From the NCBI RefSeq assembly GCF_000815105.2, contig NZ_CP010310.2, positions 5,394,001 to 5,458,000 on the forward strand: 64,000 nt of DNA, read 5' to 3'. The position numbers and the translations under genes are program-made. A model generated the notes under the pieces. It saw only the letters and a program-made list of their open reading frames with translations. It made no database searches and had not been told where the DNA came from. This stretch comes from Pandoraea pulmonicola. GTDB lineage: Bacteria > Pseudomonadota > Gammaproteobacteria > Burkholderiales > Burkholderiaceae. Position 1 is the first letter of the stretch. The number at the start of each line of letters is the position of its first letter. Below are positions 36,640 to 45,460 of this stretch, piece by piece.

Positions 36640-37260
36640 TTACTTGCCGCCCGCGAGTTGCTGGTTGCGCTCGGTCAGGAACTTGATCAGACCGTCGACG
36701 CCCGACTGGTTGACCTTCTCCGCGAACTGGTTGCGGTACGTCTGGATCAACCAGGCGCCCAGCACGTTCAGGTCATAGAGCTTCCATTCGCCGCTGGCCG
36801 TCTTGTACAGACGATAGTCGAGCTCGATCGGCTGACCGTTGTGGACCACGTCGGTGTACACCACGACGTCGGTATCGCTCGGCTGGCCACGGAACGGCTT
36901 GTAGTTGACCTGCTGGTCGCGGATCTGTGCAATGGCGCCGGCGTACGTGCGCAGCAGCAAGGTCTTGAACTGTTCGGTGAGCTGCTGGCGCTGCTGCGGC
37001 GTGGCGTTGCGCCAGGCGGCGCCGGTGGCGAGCTGCGTGGTCTTCGTGAAGTCGGCGTGCGGCATGATCTTCTGCTCGACCAGACGCGTGATGCTGTTCA
37101 GATCGCCCTTCTGGATGTTCGGGTCGCTCTTGGCCGCGGCCATCACTTCGGTCACGGTCTGCTTGACCAGGGCGTCCGGCGCCTGAGCCTGTGCCATGGC
37201 GGAGCCGGCGGCGGTATACGTCATGAATGCCATGACGGGAATGAGCCAGAACTTCTTCAT
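36640..37260 (-). CDS. mlaC: MlaC, periplasmic phospholipid-binding shuttle
   Basis: This encodes 206 aa from ATG 37260. The signal peptide ends at SAMAQAQA (~24-26). The MlaC/Tt2 family region VEQKIMPHADFTKTTQLATG and WKLYDLNVLG are conserved. It carries lipid between the outer-membrane MlaA and the inner-membrane complex. Confidence 0.95.
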   Translation of the reverse strand: MKKFWLIPVMAFMTYTAAGSAMAQAQAPDALVKQTVTEVMAAAKSDPNIQKGDLNSITRLVEQKIMPHADFTKTTQLATGAAWRNATPQQRQQLTEQFKTLLLRTYAGAIAQIRDQQVNYKPFRGQPSDTDVVVYTDVVHNGQPIELDYRLYKTASGEWKLYDLNVLGAWLIQTYRNQFAEKVNQSGVDGLIKFLTERNQQLAGGK

Positions 37261-37473
37261 TGTGGACTTCCTCTTTCGAGTGACGAGTGTTGCGCGTTTG
37301 GATACCCGCGTCGCGTCTGGAGTTCTCGGATTGACGGCAGCGTCGTGTAACAAACTGTTGCCCGTCGGGCCTGCCGACGGTGCAATGGGCATTGCGGAGA
37401 ACGGCGCCGACTCGGCGAGCGATGCGTGCAGTTCGTGCACGCCTCTTCCGAATCGGCGTCGACGGACCCGCGC

Positions 37474-38382
37474 TCAGCGACGGAACGGCAGGCCGCCCGG
37501 CACCATCTTGCCCGGTACCGGCGAGCCTTGCGGCGCCTCCGACTCGGCCGGCGCGCTCGCACCCGAAGCCGGGGCTGCCGCACCTGCTGCCCCCGCCGAA
37601 CCGGCCGGCATCGGCTGGCCGCCTGCACCGGCACCGGCACCCGCGGCTGCGGCGCCGGCGGCACCGTCCTCTTCGTAGTTCGGCAGTGCGGCGCTATTCG
37701 ACGCACCACCGTTGATCAGGTACTTGCGGCGCGCCAGATAGGCGTCGCGCATGAACGAGTACGGATCGAGCGCGGCGGCGTCGAGCAGATTCGACGCGTC
37801 GAGCAGGTTGGCACGGGTATTGACGAGACGCACGCCGTAGAGCGAGTAGCTCACCCACTCCGGTTTGATGTACGACGTCGGGTCGATGAACATGTTGCCC
37901 GCCATGCCGACCGTGTCGCGCACCGTACTCGGGCCAAGCAGCGGCAGCACGAGGTACGGGCCGTCGGGCAGGCCCCACTTGCCGAGCGTCACGCCGAAGT
38001 CCTGGCTGTGCTTGGGCAGACCGGCGGGCGAAGCGAAGTCGATCAGGCCGCCGACACCGAACACGGTGTTGATGGTCAGGCGCATCAGATCCTGCACGGC
38101 GGCGGTGACTTCGAGCTGCAGCAGGTTGTTGGCGAAGTTGTAGACGTCGCCGACGTTCGAGAAGAAGTTCGTGACCATGTCGCGCGCCGGTTCCGGCACG
38201 ACGAAGCGGTAGCCCTTGGCCACCGGGACCATGACAGTCTTGTCGAGCTTGTCATTGAACGTGTACATCGAACGGTTGAAACCTTCGATGGGGTCCGCGG
38301 GATTCGGGTTGGTGACAGTGGCGCAACCGGTCAGCGCCATCGCGCCGGCGGCCAGCACTGCCGAAGTACGGAAGCTGGTCAT
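37474..38382 (-). CDS. mlaA: MlaA (VacJ), outer-membrane phospholipid-removing lipoprotein
   Basis: This encodes 302 aa. A lipobox (ALTGCATV) gives a lipidated Cys at residue 20. The family core includes DPIEGFNRSMYTFND, FFSNVGDVYNFANNLL and GPYLVLPLLGPSTVRDTVG. The last ~70 residues are a low-complexity Ala/Gly/Pro tail (for example AGAAAAGAGAGAG) not needed for the fold. It lies inside the mla operon, 5 bp after mlaD, as is usual in beta-proteobacteria. Confidence 0.95.
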   Translation of the reverse strand: MTSFRTSAVLAAGAMALTGCATVTNPNPADPIEGFNRSMYTFNDKLDKTVMVPVAKGYRFVVPEPARDMVTNFFSNVGDVYNFANNLLQLEVTAAVQDLMRLTINTVFGVGGLIDFASPAGLPKHSQDFGVTLGKWGLPDGPYLVLPLLGPSTVRDTVGMAGNMFIDPTSYIKPEWVSYSLYGVRLVNTRANLLDASNLLDAAALDPYSFMRDAYLARRKYLINGGASNSAALPNYEEDGAAGAAAAGAGAGAGGQPMPAGSAGAAGAAAPASGASAPAESEAPQGSPVPGKMVPGGLPFRR

Positions 38383-38387
38383 TTCTC

Positions 38388-38912
38388 TTATTTTCCTTGG
38401 GTTACCGTCGCTGCCGGTGCCGAGGCTGCCGCCGCGCCGCCCGTCTGGGCACCACCGGCGTCCGCCGCCTTGTTGTACAGAAATTGGCCTATCAGGTTTT
38501 CCAGCACGATCGCCGATTGCGTGAGCGTGATCGTATCACCGGCCTTGAGCATCTGGTCATCACCCCCGGCTTCCAGTCCGATGTACTGCTCGCCGAGCAA
38601 GCCCGAGGTCAGGATCTTGGCCGACGAGTCCTTCGGGAATTGGTATTGCGAATCGATGTTGAGCGTGACGTCGGCCAGATAGCGCTTGTCGTCGAACTTG
38701 ATCGACGCCACGCGTCCGACCACCACGCCCGCGCTCTTGACCGCCGCGCGCGGCTTCAGGCCGCCGATGTTGTCGAAGCGAACCGTCACCGGATACGAGC
38801 TCGAGAACGACAGCGAGCTCATGTTGCCGGCCTTGAGCGCGAGAAAGAGCAGCGCCGCGAAGCCGAGAACCACGAACAGGCCGACCCAGAAGTCGAGGGG
38901 GTGTTTTTTCAT
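38388..38912 (-). CDS. mlaD: MlaD, MCE-domain subunit of the phospholipid transporter
   Basis: This encodes 174 aa from ATG 38912. A single N-terminal helix (DFWVGLFVVLGFAALLFLAL) anchors a periplasmic MCE domain (VTVRFDNIGGLKPRAAVKSA, then GVVVG). LTSGLLGEQYIGLEAGGD is conserved. The Ala/Gly-rich C-terminus is variable. MlaD forms the hexameric lipid pore over MlaE. Confidence 0.95.
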   Translation of the reverse strand: MKKHPLDFWVGLFVVLGFAALLFLALKAGNMSSLSFSSSYPVTVRFDNIGGLKPRAAVKSAGVVVGRVASIKFDDKRYLADVTLNIDSQYQFPKDSSAKILTSGLLGEQYIGLEAGGDDQMLKAGDTITLTQSAIVLENLIGQFLYNKAADAGGAQTGGAAAASAPAATVTQGK

Positions 38913-38966
38913 TGTGTCAGTGTGCGCAAACTGTCTGTCGATAGGGTTGGCAGGCAAGCCGGTCCG

Positions 38967-39734
38967 TTAGCTGAACATCAGGGCCGTGAGCAGGAAGTCG
39001 AGACCGAGCACGGCAAGCGACGCCTGCACCACCGTGCGCGTGGTCGCACGCGAGACGCCCTCCGGCGTCGGCTGTGCCTCGAAACCCTGATACAGCGCGA
39101 TAAACGTGACGGCGATACCGAAAACGAGGCTCTTGACCACACCGTTGGCGACATCCGACCAGACATCCACGCCGCCCTGCATCTGCGACCAGAACGCGCC
39201 GGAATCCACGCCAATCAACTGCACGCCCACGAGATAGCCGCCAAAGATACCCACCGCCGAGAAGATCGCCGCCAGGATCGGCATCGCGATCACGCCCGCC
39301 CAGAAGCGCGGCGCCACGACGCGTGCGATCGGGTCGATGGCCATCATCTCCATCGCGGTCAACTGCTCGCCCGCCTTCATCAGGCCAATTTCGGCCGTGA
39401 GCGACGTGCCGGCACGACCCGCGAACAGCAGCGCCGTGACCACCGGCCCGAGCTCGCGCACCAGCGAGAGCGCCACGAGCAGGCCGAGCGCCTGTTCCGA
39501 GCCGTACTTGTTGAGGGTGTAGTAGCCCTGCAGCCCGAGCACGAAGCCGACGAACAGCCCCGAGACCGCAATGATGACAAACGAATAGTTACCGACGAAA
39601 TGAATCTGGTCGGTCACGAGTCGCGGGCGACGCAGCAGCGCGCCGCTCGACGCCAGCATGCGCAGGAACATGCGGGCGCCATATCCCAGGCGCTCCACGT
39701 GGCCGCGAACGAAACTGCCGATGGTGGTGATCAT
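38967..39734 (-). CDS. mlaE: MlaE, permease of the phospholipid transporter
   Basis: This encodes 255 aa of MlaE/YrbE family: membrane helices with the conserved RELGPVVTALLFAGRAGTSL, then EIGLMKAGEQ, coupling helix region. It overlaps the mlaF stop by 4 bp. Confidence 0.96.
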   Translation of the reverse strand: MITTIGSFVRGHVERLGYGARMFLRMLASSGALLRRPRLVTDQIHFVGNYSFVIIAVSGLFVGFVLGLQGYYTLNKYGSEQALGLLVALSLVRELGPVVTALLFAGRAGTSLTAEIGLMKAGEQLTAMEMMAIDPIARVVAPRFWAGVIAMPILAAIFSAVGIFGGYLVGVQLIGVDSGAFWSQMQGGVDVWSDVANGVVKSLVFGIAVTFIALYQGFEAQPTPEGVSRATTRTVVQASLAVLGLDFLLTALMFS

Positions 39735-40549
39735 GCACGCGCTCCGATACCGAAATCTTCCGCGAGCGGCGGCGCGGGATACTGAAACTTCACGGGGCCG
39801 TCCGGCTGCGCGTCGATGAACTGACGCACCGTGGGATCGCTCGAGGCACGCAGCGCGTCGGGCGCGCCCTCGGCGGCGATACGGCCTTCACTGATGAAAT
39901 AGATGTAGTCGGCAATGGCGAAGGTCTCCGCCACATCGTGCGACACGATGATCGACGTGGCGCCGAGCGCGTCGTTGAGCTTGCGGATCAGGTTCGCGGT
40001 GATGCCCATCGAGATCGGATCCAGGCCGGTGAACGGCTCGTCGTACATGACGAGGTCGGGATCGAGCGCAATCGTGCGCGCGAGTGCCACGCGGCGCGCC
40101 ATCCCGCCCGAAATCTCGGCGGGCTTCATGTCGCGTGCACCGCGCAGGCCCACGGCGTTGAGCTTCATGAGCACCAGATCGCGGATGAGCGACTCGTCCA
40201 GTCGAGTGTGTTCGCGCAGCGGAAACGCCACGTTGTCGAACACCGTCATGTCGGTAAACAAGGCGCCGAACTGGAACAGCATGCCCATGCGGCGACGCAA
40301 CCGGAACCAGCCGTCCCGATCGAGCGTCGACACGTCGGTGCCGTCGAAATCGACGCTGCCGCGGCTCGCATGCACCAGCCCGCCGATGAGGCGCAGCACG
40401 GTCGTCTTGCCACAGCCGGAGCCGCCCATGACCGCAATGACCTTGCCGCGGGGAAACCGCATATTCAACCCGGAAAGCACCAGACGTTCGCCATAGCCGA
40501 AGCTGACGTCACGCAGTTCGAGCAGATTTTCCGGATTCAGGGTGGGCAC
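39731..40549 (-). CDS. mlaF: MlaF, ATPase of the phospholipid transporter
   Basis: This encodes 272 aa. Walker A is MGGSGCGKTT, the signature AEISGGMARRVALART, and Walker B LVMYDEPFTGLDPI. It powers lipid movement between the membranes with MlaE, MlaD and MlaB. It is the first gene of mlaFEDACB. Confidence 0.97.
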   Translation of the reverse strand: MPTLNPENLLELRDVSFGYGERLVLSGLNMRFPRGKVIAVMGGSGCGKTTVLRLIGGLVHASRGSVDFDGTDVSTLDRDGWFRLRRRMGMLFQFGALFTDMTVFDNVAFPLREHTRLDESLIRDLVLMKLNAVGLRGARDMKPAEISGGMARRVALARTIALDPDLVMYDEPFTGLDPISMGITANLIRKLNDALGATSIIVSHDVAETFAIADYIYFISEGRIAAEGAPDALRASSDPTVRQFIDAQPDGPVKFQYPAPPLAEDFGIGARA

Positions 40550-40809
40550 GTTACGGGTCTTATAGTGCGGCGCAAAACGCCAATTATAGGGGGGAATGCC
40601 GATCGATGCCGCTCACGGGCAGCCCGCCAATGCGAGTACCGGCGCCGTCGGGCGGCATTCTACAGGCCTTCGCGGATTCGCGATGGGACGTTCCGATGGC
40701 CGCAACGAACAAAAAGCCAGCGGCAGCAAGGACTTACCGCCGCTTGCACGGCGGCGGTGTTGCGCCGTTGCTACAATGTTCCGCTTGACGCAACGACCTG
40801 TTGACTCGG
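40550..40809. other. Divergent promoter region, mlaF / GNAT gene
   Basis: This 260-bp non-coding stretch must hold the mla promoter (leftward) and that of the acetyltransferase gene. A TATAATTGG-like box on the minus strand near 40583-40592 is a candidate -10 for mlaF. No gene is seen. Confidence 0.35.
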
Positions 40810-41403
40810 ATGCCCTCCGCCAAACTCCCGCCTTTCGCACCTTCCTCTCCTTCCGGCCGCCCACAACCGCCCGCTGCCTGCGCCCCCGAATTTCAGATTC
40901 GTCCGATGCAGCCGAACGATCTTCCCCAGGTTCTGGCCGTGCAGGCGCAGGCGTACGGCGACGTCATGCTCGAATCGGAAGCGACGCTCGCATCGCGCCT
41001 GCGGCTCTCCCCCGAGACGTGCTGGGTCGCCGTCGACGCCGGCACGGCAGCGGAACCGCGCGTGGCCGGCTATCTGTTCACGCATCCGTGGCAGATCGCA
41101 GCGCCGCCGTCGCTCGATACCGTGCTCGACACACTGCCCGACTCTGCCGACTGCTGGTACGTGCACGACATGGCGCTGGCGCCCCGGACGCGAGGTGCGG
41201 GCGTCGCCAGCCGGCTCTACGCGGCCGCGCTCGCCTCGGCACGGAAATTGGGGTTGCAGACTTCCGCACTCGTTGCGGTGCAGCAATCGCATGGGTTCTG
41301 GGCGCGCTTCGGCTACGCCGCGGCGACGAACGTTTCGCCGATCATCGCCGCCAAGCTCGCCGGCTACGGCGAGGGCGCAGTGTTCATGACGCGTCGCCTG
41401 TAA
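40810..41403 (+). CDS. GNAT-family N-acetyltransferase
   Basis: This encodes 197 aa from ATG 40810; an in-frame TTG lies 9 bp upstream. Residues ~30-195 are a GNAT fold: FQIRPMQPNDLPQVLAVQAQ, VHDMALAPRTRGAGVASRLY as the acetyl-CoA loop, and HGFWARFGY. The first ~28 residues are a Pro/Ser-rich extension. Substrate unknown. A monocistronic gene between the mla and thi operons. Confidence 0.88.
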   Translation: MPSAKLPPFAPSSPSGRPQPPAACAPEFQIRPMQPNDLPQVLAVQAQAYGDVMLESEATLASRLRLSPETCWVAVDAGTAAEPRVAGYLFTHPWQIAAPPSLDTVLDTLPDSADCWYVHDMALAPRTRGAGVASRLYAAALASARKLGLQTSALVAVQQSHGFWARFGYAAATNVSPIIAAKLAGYGEGAVFMTRRL

Positions 41404-41457
41404 CACCATTTCGCCATCGCAGTCCGCAAGGCGACCGCATGTGACGTCGCCAGAACT

Positions 41458-42666
41458 TCACGCCCGCTTCGCAAACTCGCGTTGCATGCCCTTCACCGCG
41501 GCGCTCACGTCAGGCGCCTCGGTCACGGCACGCACGACGGCGGCACATCCCGCGCCGGTATCGAGCACATGAGGAAGATTGCCCGCGTCGATACCGCCGA
41601 TGGCAACGAGCGGGTAATGCGGCGCGATGAGTTTCACGTAGCGCGCGAGCTTCGCCAATCCTTGCGGCGCGGTGGCGATCACTTTGGTCGTGGTCGGGAA
41701 GACCGCACCGACCGCAAGATAGCTCGGCCGAAAGTGATGCGCGGCCAGAATCTCGTAATAGCCGTGCGTGCTGATGCCGAGCCGCATGCCGCTCGCGTGC
41801 AGCGTCGCGACCTCGTCGGCCGAGAGCGCCGCCATGTCTTCCTGCCCCAGGTGAACGCCGTAGGCCTTGGCCTCGGCAGCCTCGCGCCAGTGATCGTTGA
41901 TGAACCAGGCGCTGTCGTGCGTGACGCGCTTGCCGGCGGCCACCGTCCGAACGATCTGATCGCGCAGCTCCGGATGCGCCGGATCCTTGATCCGCAACTG
42001 CACCGTGCCGACCTGCAGATCGGCCATGCGCTCGCACCATGCGGCGTCGGGCAGCACGGGGTACAGGCCCAGACGCGCCGGGCATGGCGGAAAGTGCCCA
42101 GGCGATGGCGCCTGGCCGAGCACGACGGGGAATGTCTCGAGGACGGTCGGCCATTCGCCGAGCGTGGCGGCATCTTCCGTGCGGGCATGGCTGCCGTCGC
42201 TGCGCCATGCGCGCGCCAGCACCAGCGCATCGTGCGGCGCAAAGCCGCAGTCGAGGAACGCCGCGAACGCCGGGAAGAATGCCGGGTCGTCGACGCCGGC
42301 AATGCGATAGACCGCATCCGTTGTGTACAGGGTGTCTTCGGCATGCCCCTGGGCCATCGCGCGCGAGACGAGCACCACCGCACCCGCGGCGCGCCACACG
42401 TCGAGCTGCAACGATCCCGCACTTGCCAAACCTGACTCGTGCGCCGACGGTAGCGACAGCCAAACCACATCTCCCTTGCTTGCGCCAGCAGGCGGTTCGA
42501 CGTGCAGACGCCAGGACGGCGCACTGTCCTCCGCGACCGATGGCCACGGCGCGAGTCGCGCACGAATCGCTTCGGCGGCTTGCTGCCACGCCATCACGAC
42601 CGACGTGCCGGCAGGCAGACATTGCACGTGGGTAAGCTCGGCGGCGCGGACGGGCGTCGTCATCAA
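41458..42666 (-). CDS. thiE: Thiamine phosphate synthase with an extra N-terminal domain
   Basis: This encodes 402 aa; ThiE alone is ~210. The C-terminal half (~195-400) is a complete ThiE barrel: LGLYPVLPDAAW, VGTVQLRIKD, FINDHWREA, GVHLGQEDM, VGAVFPTTTK and AIGGIDAGN. The N-terminal ~190 residues resemble a decayed ThiD-type kinase (DALVLARAW near its end) but lack its catalytic GTG motif, so it is probably structural or regulatory. It joins HMP-PP and thiazole phosphate. It is the last gene of the thi operon. Confidence 0.9.
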   Translation of the reverse strand: MMTTPVRAAELTHVQCLPAGTSVVMAWQQAAEAIRARLAPWPSVAEDSAPSWRLHVEPPAGASKGDVVWLSLPSAHESGLASAGSLQLDVWRAAGAVVLVSRAMAQGHAEDTLYTTDAVYRIAGVDDPAFFPAFAAFLDCGFAPHDALVLARAWRSDGSHARTEDAATLGEWPTVLETFPVVLGQAPSPGHFPPCPARLGLYPVLPDAAWCERMADLQVGTVQLRIKDPAHPELRDQIVRTVAAGKRVTHDSAWFINDHWREAAEAKAYGVHLGQEDMAALSADEVATLHASGMRLGISTHGYYEILAAHHFRPSYLAVGAVFPTTTKVIATAPQGLAKLARYVKLIAPHYPLVAIGGIDAGNLPHVLDTGAGCAAVVRAVTEAPDVSAAVKGMQREFAKRA

Positions 42667-42699
42667 AGGTCCTTGTTCGACGGATTGGGGTGGGTTACG

Positions 42700-43545
42700 T
42701 CAGGCGCCTGTCTGGTGCCAGAACGGCACACCGACAACCGGTGTGCTCGCTTCGGCGCTCTCGCGCTCGGCCATCGGCCCGGCCAGCCACGCCGCACGCC
42801 CCGCCTTGATCGCGGTGGCGAATGCACCGGCCATCTCCACCGGTTGCGCGGCGAGCGCCACGGCGGTGTTGAGCAACACGCCGTCGAAGCCCCACTCCAT
42901 CACCTGACAGGCGTGCGACGGCAGACCGAGGCCGGCGTCGACGATAAGCGGCGTGTCCGGCAGACGATCACGCAGCAGACGCAGCCCGTACGGATTGATC
43001 ACGCCCTTGCCCGTACCGATCGGCGCCCCCCACGGCATCAGCGCCTGACAGCCCACGTCGAGCAGACGACGGCACAGCACCAGATCTTCCGTGCAGTACG
43101 GCAGCACCTTGAAGCCGTCGCGAATCAATTGTTCGGCGGCGGTCACCAGACCGAACGGATCGGGTTGCAGTGTGTAGTCGTCGCCGATCAGTTCGAGCTT
43201 GATCCAGTCGGTTTCGAAGACCTCGCGCGCCATTTGCGCGGTGGTCACCGCCTCCTGCACCGAGTGGCAGCCGGCCGTATTCGGCAGCACCGGCACCGCC
43301 AGACGTCGCAGCGTCTCCCAGAAGTGGCCTTCCGACGCCTGCGCACCCGTGCCCGAAAGCTGGCGGCGCAGCGCCACCGTCACCATGCCCGGACGGGCGG
43401 CGTCGATGGCGTCGTTAAGCACCTGCAGCGACGGGTAGCGCGCCGTGCCGAGCAGGAAGCGACTGCCGAAGCGGGTGTCGTACAGCGTGAGGGCGTCGCG
43501 CGCGCTGCCCGCGGCCACGTTGGCCGATTCCGTGAATGCGTTCAT
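42700..43545 (-). CDS. thiG: ThiG, thiazole synthase
   Basis: This encodes 281 aa from ATG 43545, which has a GGAGG ribosome-binding site; the longer frame runs into thiS. It is a TIM barrel with the active Lys region [11 protein letters not shown], and phosphate loops [12 protein letters not shown] and [11 protein letters not shown]. It makes the thiazole from DXP, dehydroglycine and ThiS thiocarboxylate. It starts 1 bp after the thiS stop. Confidence 0.97.
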   Translation of the reverse strand: MNAFTESANVAAGSARDALTLYDTRFGSRFLLGTARYPSLQVLNDAIDAARPGMVTVALRRQLSGTGAQASEGHFWETLRRLAVPVLPNTAGCHSVQEAVTTAQMAREVFETDWIKLELIGDDYTLQPDPFGLVTAAEQLIRDGFKVLPYCTEDLVLCRRLLDVGCQALMPWGAPIGTGKGVINPYGLRLLRDRLPDTPLIVDAGLGLPSHACQVMEWGFDGVLLNTAVALAAQPVEMAGAFATAIKAGRAAWLAGPMAERESAEASTPVVGVPFWHQTGA

Positions 43546-43546
43546 C

Positions 43547-43744
43547 TCAGCCTCCAGCCACCGGTTGCACGACGTCGATCCTGTCGCCATGCGCGAGCGA
43601 GCGCGCGGCGTATTGCGTCTTGGGCACGAATTGCCCGTTGACCGCCGCCGCGAACGGCGGCTTGGCGCCGTAGGCGGCCAGCGCCTCGGCCAGCGTCGCC
43701 GTCTCGGCCACGCTCAGTGTCTGTTGATTGATATGGATGTCCAT
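43547..43744 (-). CDS. thiS: ThiS, sulfur carrier protein
   Basis: This encodes 65 aa with a beta-grasp (ubiquitin-like) fold and the functional C-terminal Gly-Gly (VVQPVAGG). It carries sulfur as a thiocarboxylate for ThiG. It lies 16 bp after thiO and 1 bp before thiG. Confidence 0.96.
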   Translation of the reverse strand: MDIHINQQTLSVAETATLAEALAAYGAKPPFAAAVNGQFVPKTQYAARSLAHGDRIDVVQPVAGG

Positions 43745-43760
43745 CGCGTACCGCTCCCTC

Positions 43761-44891
43761 TCATGCCAGGCGGAACAGATCCGGCCACGGCCGGCCCGCT
43801 CGCCACGTCTCCCAGTCGAACGCGTACCCGGGTCCCGTCGGCGCGCCCGTCGTTTGCATCAATGCCTGCGCCAGCGCACACGCCTCGCCCGTCACCGCCG
43901 GCGCAAGAAGATAACCGTGGCGATACAGGCCGTTCAGGCGCAGCACCCGCTTGCCGTCCCACTGCACGCGCGGCAAATGGTCGGGCAGCGCCGGCCGGCA
44001 ATTCACGTTCAGCTCGACGATGCGCGCCTCGCCGAACGCCGGATTCAGCGAATGCGCCGCCGACAGCAGCTCGAGTGCGGAGCGCACCGTCATCGGCGAC
44101 ATGTCCTCCGACTCGAGCTCGGTCGCACCGATCACATACAGATCGTTTTCCTTCGGCGCGATGTAGATCGGATAGCGCGGATGCAGCAGGCGCACCGGGC
44201 GGCGCAGACCGACGCCGGGTGCGTGAATGCGCGCCACTTCGCCACGCACGCCCCGCAGTTGCGTGAGGAGACCGCGCGCACCGAGGCCACGGCAGTCGAT
44301 GACGAGGCCCGCGTCCGGATAGGCGCCTTCGTCGATTTCGGTATGCCAGTGCAGGTCCGCACCGGCCTTTCCCAGGCCGGCCGCCAGCGCGCGCAACAGT
44401 TGACGGTTGTCGAGCTGGCCCTCGTTGGGCAGCAGCCAGCCTTCCTGGAAACGACCCGCGAGCGCGGGTTCGACCTCGCCCAATTGCGCGCCAGACACAC
44501 GCTCCACACCACCGCGCAGCAATTCGGGCGGGGCGTTGGCGCGCATGCGTCGATCGAACATCACCGCCTCCGCGCGATCGGGCTGGTGCCAGACGACGAG
44601 CGTGCCGTTGCGCTGGAAAAACACAGGCTCGGGCAGACCGTCGATCAGCGACGGCCAACGCTCGAGGCCCGCCGCGCCCATCTCGACGATGCTCGGTTCG
44701 GCCACGGCGGCCTCGGCCAGCGGCGCGAGCATGGCCGCGGCGACCCAGCCGGCCGCGGAGGAACCGTCGGCGTCGCCGCGCTCGTAGAGCGCCACGCGCG
44801 CGCCGGCGCGAATCAGTTGCCACGCGAGCAGACGGCCGGACAGACCGCCGCCGAGCACCGCGACGTCGGGATGCAAGGGCGAAGCGCTCAT
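43761..44891 (-). CDS. thiO: ThiO, FAD-dependent glycine oxidase
   Basis: This encodes 376 aa from ATG 44891. The Rossmann FAD motif VAVLGGGLSGRLLAWQLIRA is at the N-terminus. The DAO fold continues with VIDCRGLGARG and ends in GLYRHGYLLAPAVTGE. It oxidises glycine to dehydroglycine for ThiG, the aerobic alternative to ThiH. Its own ribosome-binding site is poor. The start overlaps the stop of a 30-codon leader ORF. Confidence 0.93.
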   Translation of the reverse strand: MSASPLHPDVAVLGGGLSGRLLAWQLIRAGARVALYERGDADGSSAAGWVAAAMLAPLAEAAVAEPSIVEMGAAGLERWPSLIDGLPEPVFFQRNGTLVVWHQPDRAEAVMFDRRMRANAPPELLRGGVERVSGAQLGEVEPALAGRFQEGWLLPNEGQLDNRQLLRALAAGLGKAGADLHWHTEIDEGAYPDAGLVIDCRGLGARGLLTQLRGVRGEVARIHAPGVGLRRPVRLLHPRYPIYIAPKENDLYVIGATELESEDMSPMTVRSALELLSAAHSLNPAFGEARIVELNVNCRPALPDHLPRVQWDGKRVLRLNGLYRHGYLLAPAVTGEACALAQALMQTTGAPTGPGYAFDWETWRAGRPWPDLFRLA

Positions 44892-44980
44892 ACGCGCACC
44901 GCCACGCGGGCCGTCACGGCGCACAGGCACGCAGAGGTATTCGAAGGAAAAATCGCAGGGACTTGCGAAAGGCAGCGCAT
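44888..44980 (-). CDS. Predicted 30-aa leader ORF coupled to thiO
   Basis: ATG 44978-44980 sits behind AGGAAAGGA, the best ribosome-binding site in the thi leader. The frame encodes 30 residues (MRCLSQVPAIFPSNTSACLC, then ten more) and its TGA (44888-44890) overlaps the thiO ATG as TATGA. That geometry implies that ribosomes arriving at the leader ORF re-initiate on thiO. The peptide itself is unlikely to have a function. This is a prediction from sequence only. Confidence 0.5.
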   Translation of the reverse strand: MRCLSQVPAIFPSNTSACLCAVTARVAVRV

Positions 44981-44983
44981 GGG

Positions 44984-45010
44984 GTCCTTTCCTCATGAAA
45001 GCAAAAGGAC
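44984..45010 (-). promoter_or_regulatory. Shine-Dalgarno-sequestering hairpin of the thi leader
   Basis: On the minus strand GTCCTTT pairs perfectly with AAAGGAC 13 nt later. The 3' arm is part of the leader-ORF ribosome-binding site. It lies 38 nt downstream of the TPP aptamer and is the likely expression platform, acting on translation. Confidence 0.5.
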
Positions 45011-45048
45011 GAAACGGTGTTGGACACCTTACCCCACTGGAGGAGTCG

Positions 45049-45160
45049 GAAACTTCCCACGCCGGTATTACCCGGGTCGGGTGCAAAGGGTCTCTCTCAG
45101 CCCCGTGTCACTCGTTACGCATGGTTCACACCCGCGTTCGGCACGGAGCACCCCTGTTTC
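45049..45160 (-). promoter_or_regulatory. TPP (THI-element) riboswitch
   Basis: On the minus strand the aptamer reads from GAAAC-AGGGGTGCTCC through GGGGCTGAGAGAGACCC and ACCCGACCCGGGTAATACC to GGCGTGGGAAGTTTC. The conserved CTGAGA, the GGGTAATACCGGCG block and P1 closure GAAAC/GTTTC are all present. The P3 arm is of ordinary length. It precedes the thiO-S-G-E operon and should turn it off when thiamine pyrophosphate is plentiful. Confidence 0.93.
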
Positions 45161-45460
45161 GCCCGCAGCCATTACAACATAGATGCCGACGCCCGTGCAA
45201 GCTGGCCTTCCGGGCGGTTGCACGCTCATCGCGTCTCGTTTTTTGACGAATCCCCGGGGTCTCGTAACAGCACGTAAACTGAATTCCGGCGGCACGCGGG
45301 TTTCGGGCCGGAATTCATGCAACGCACCATCGAAAACGGTGATCAAATTAATCGTCGGACAGCAGCAAATCCGGGCGTGGCGCTCCTTCGTCCCGAGATC
45401 GCTGCCCACAGGCGTCCCCAATAACACGTTGCATCACAGCGGCAGCACCGCCAGACGATC
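45161..45460. other. Divergent promoter region, thi operon / ABC exporter
   Basis: This 300-bp stretch separates the riboswitch from the rightward ABC gene. It should hold both promoters. No gene or RNA is seen. Confidence 0.4.
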
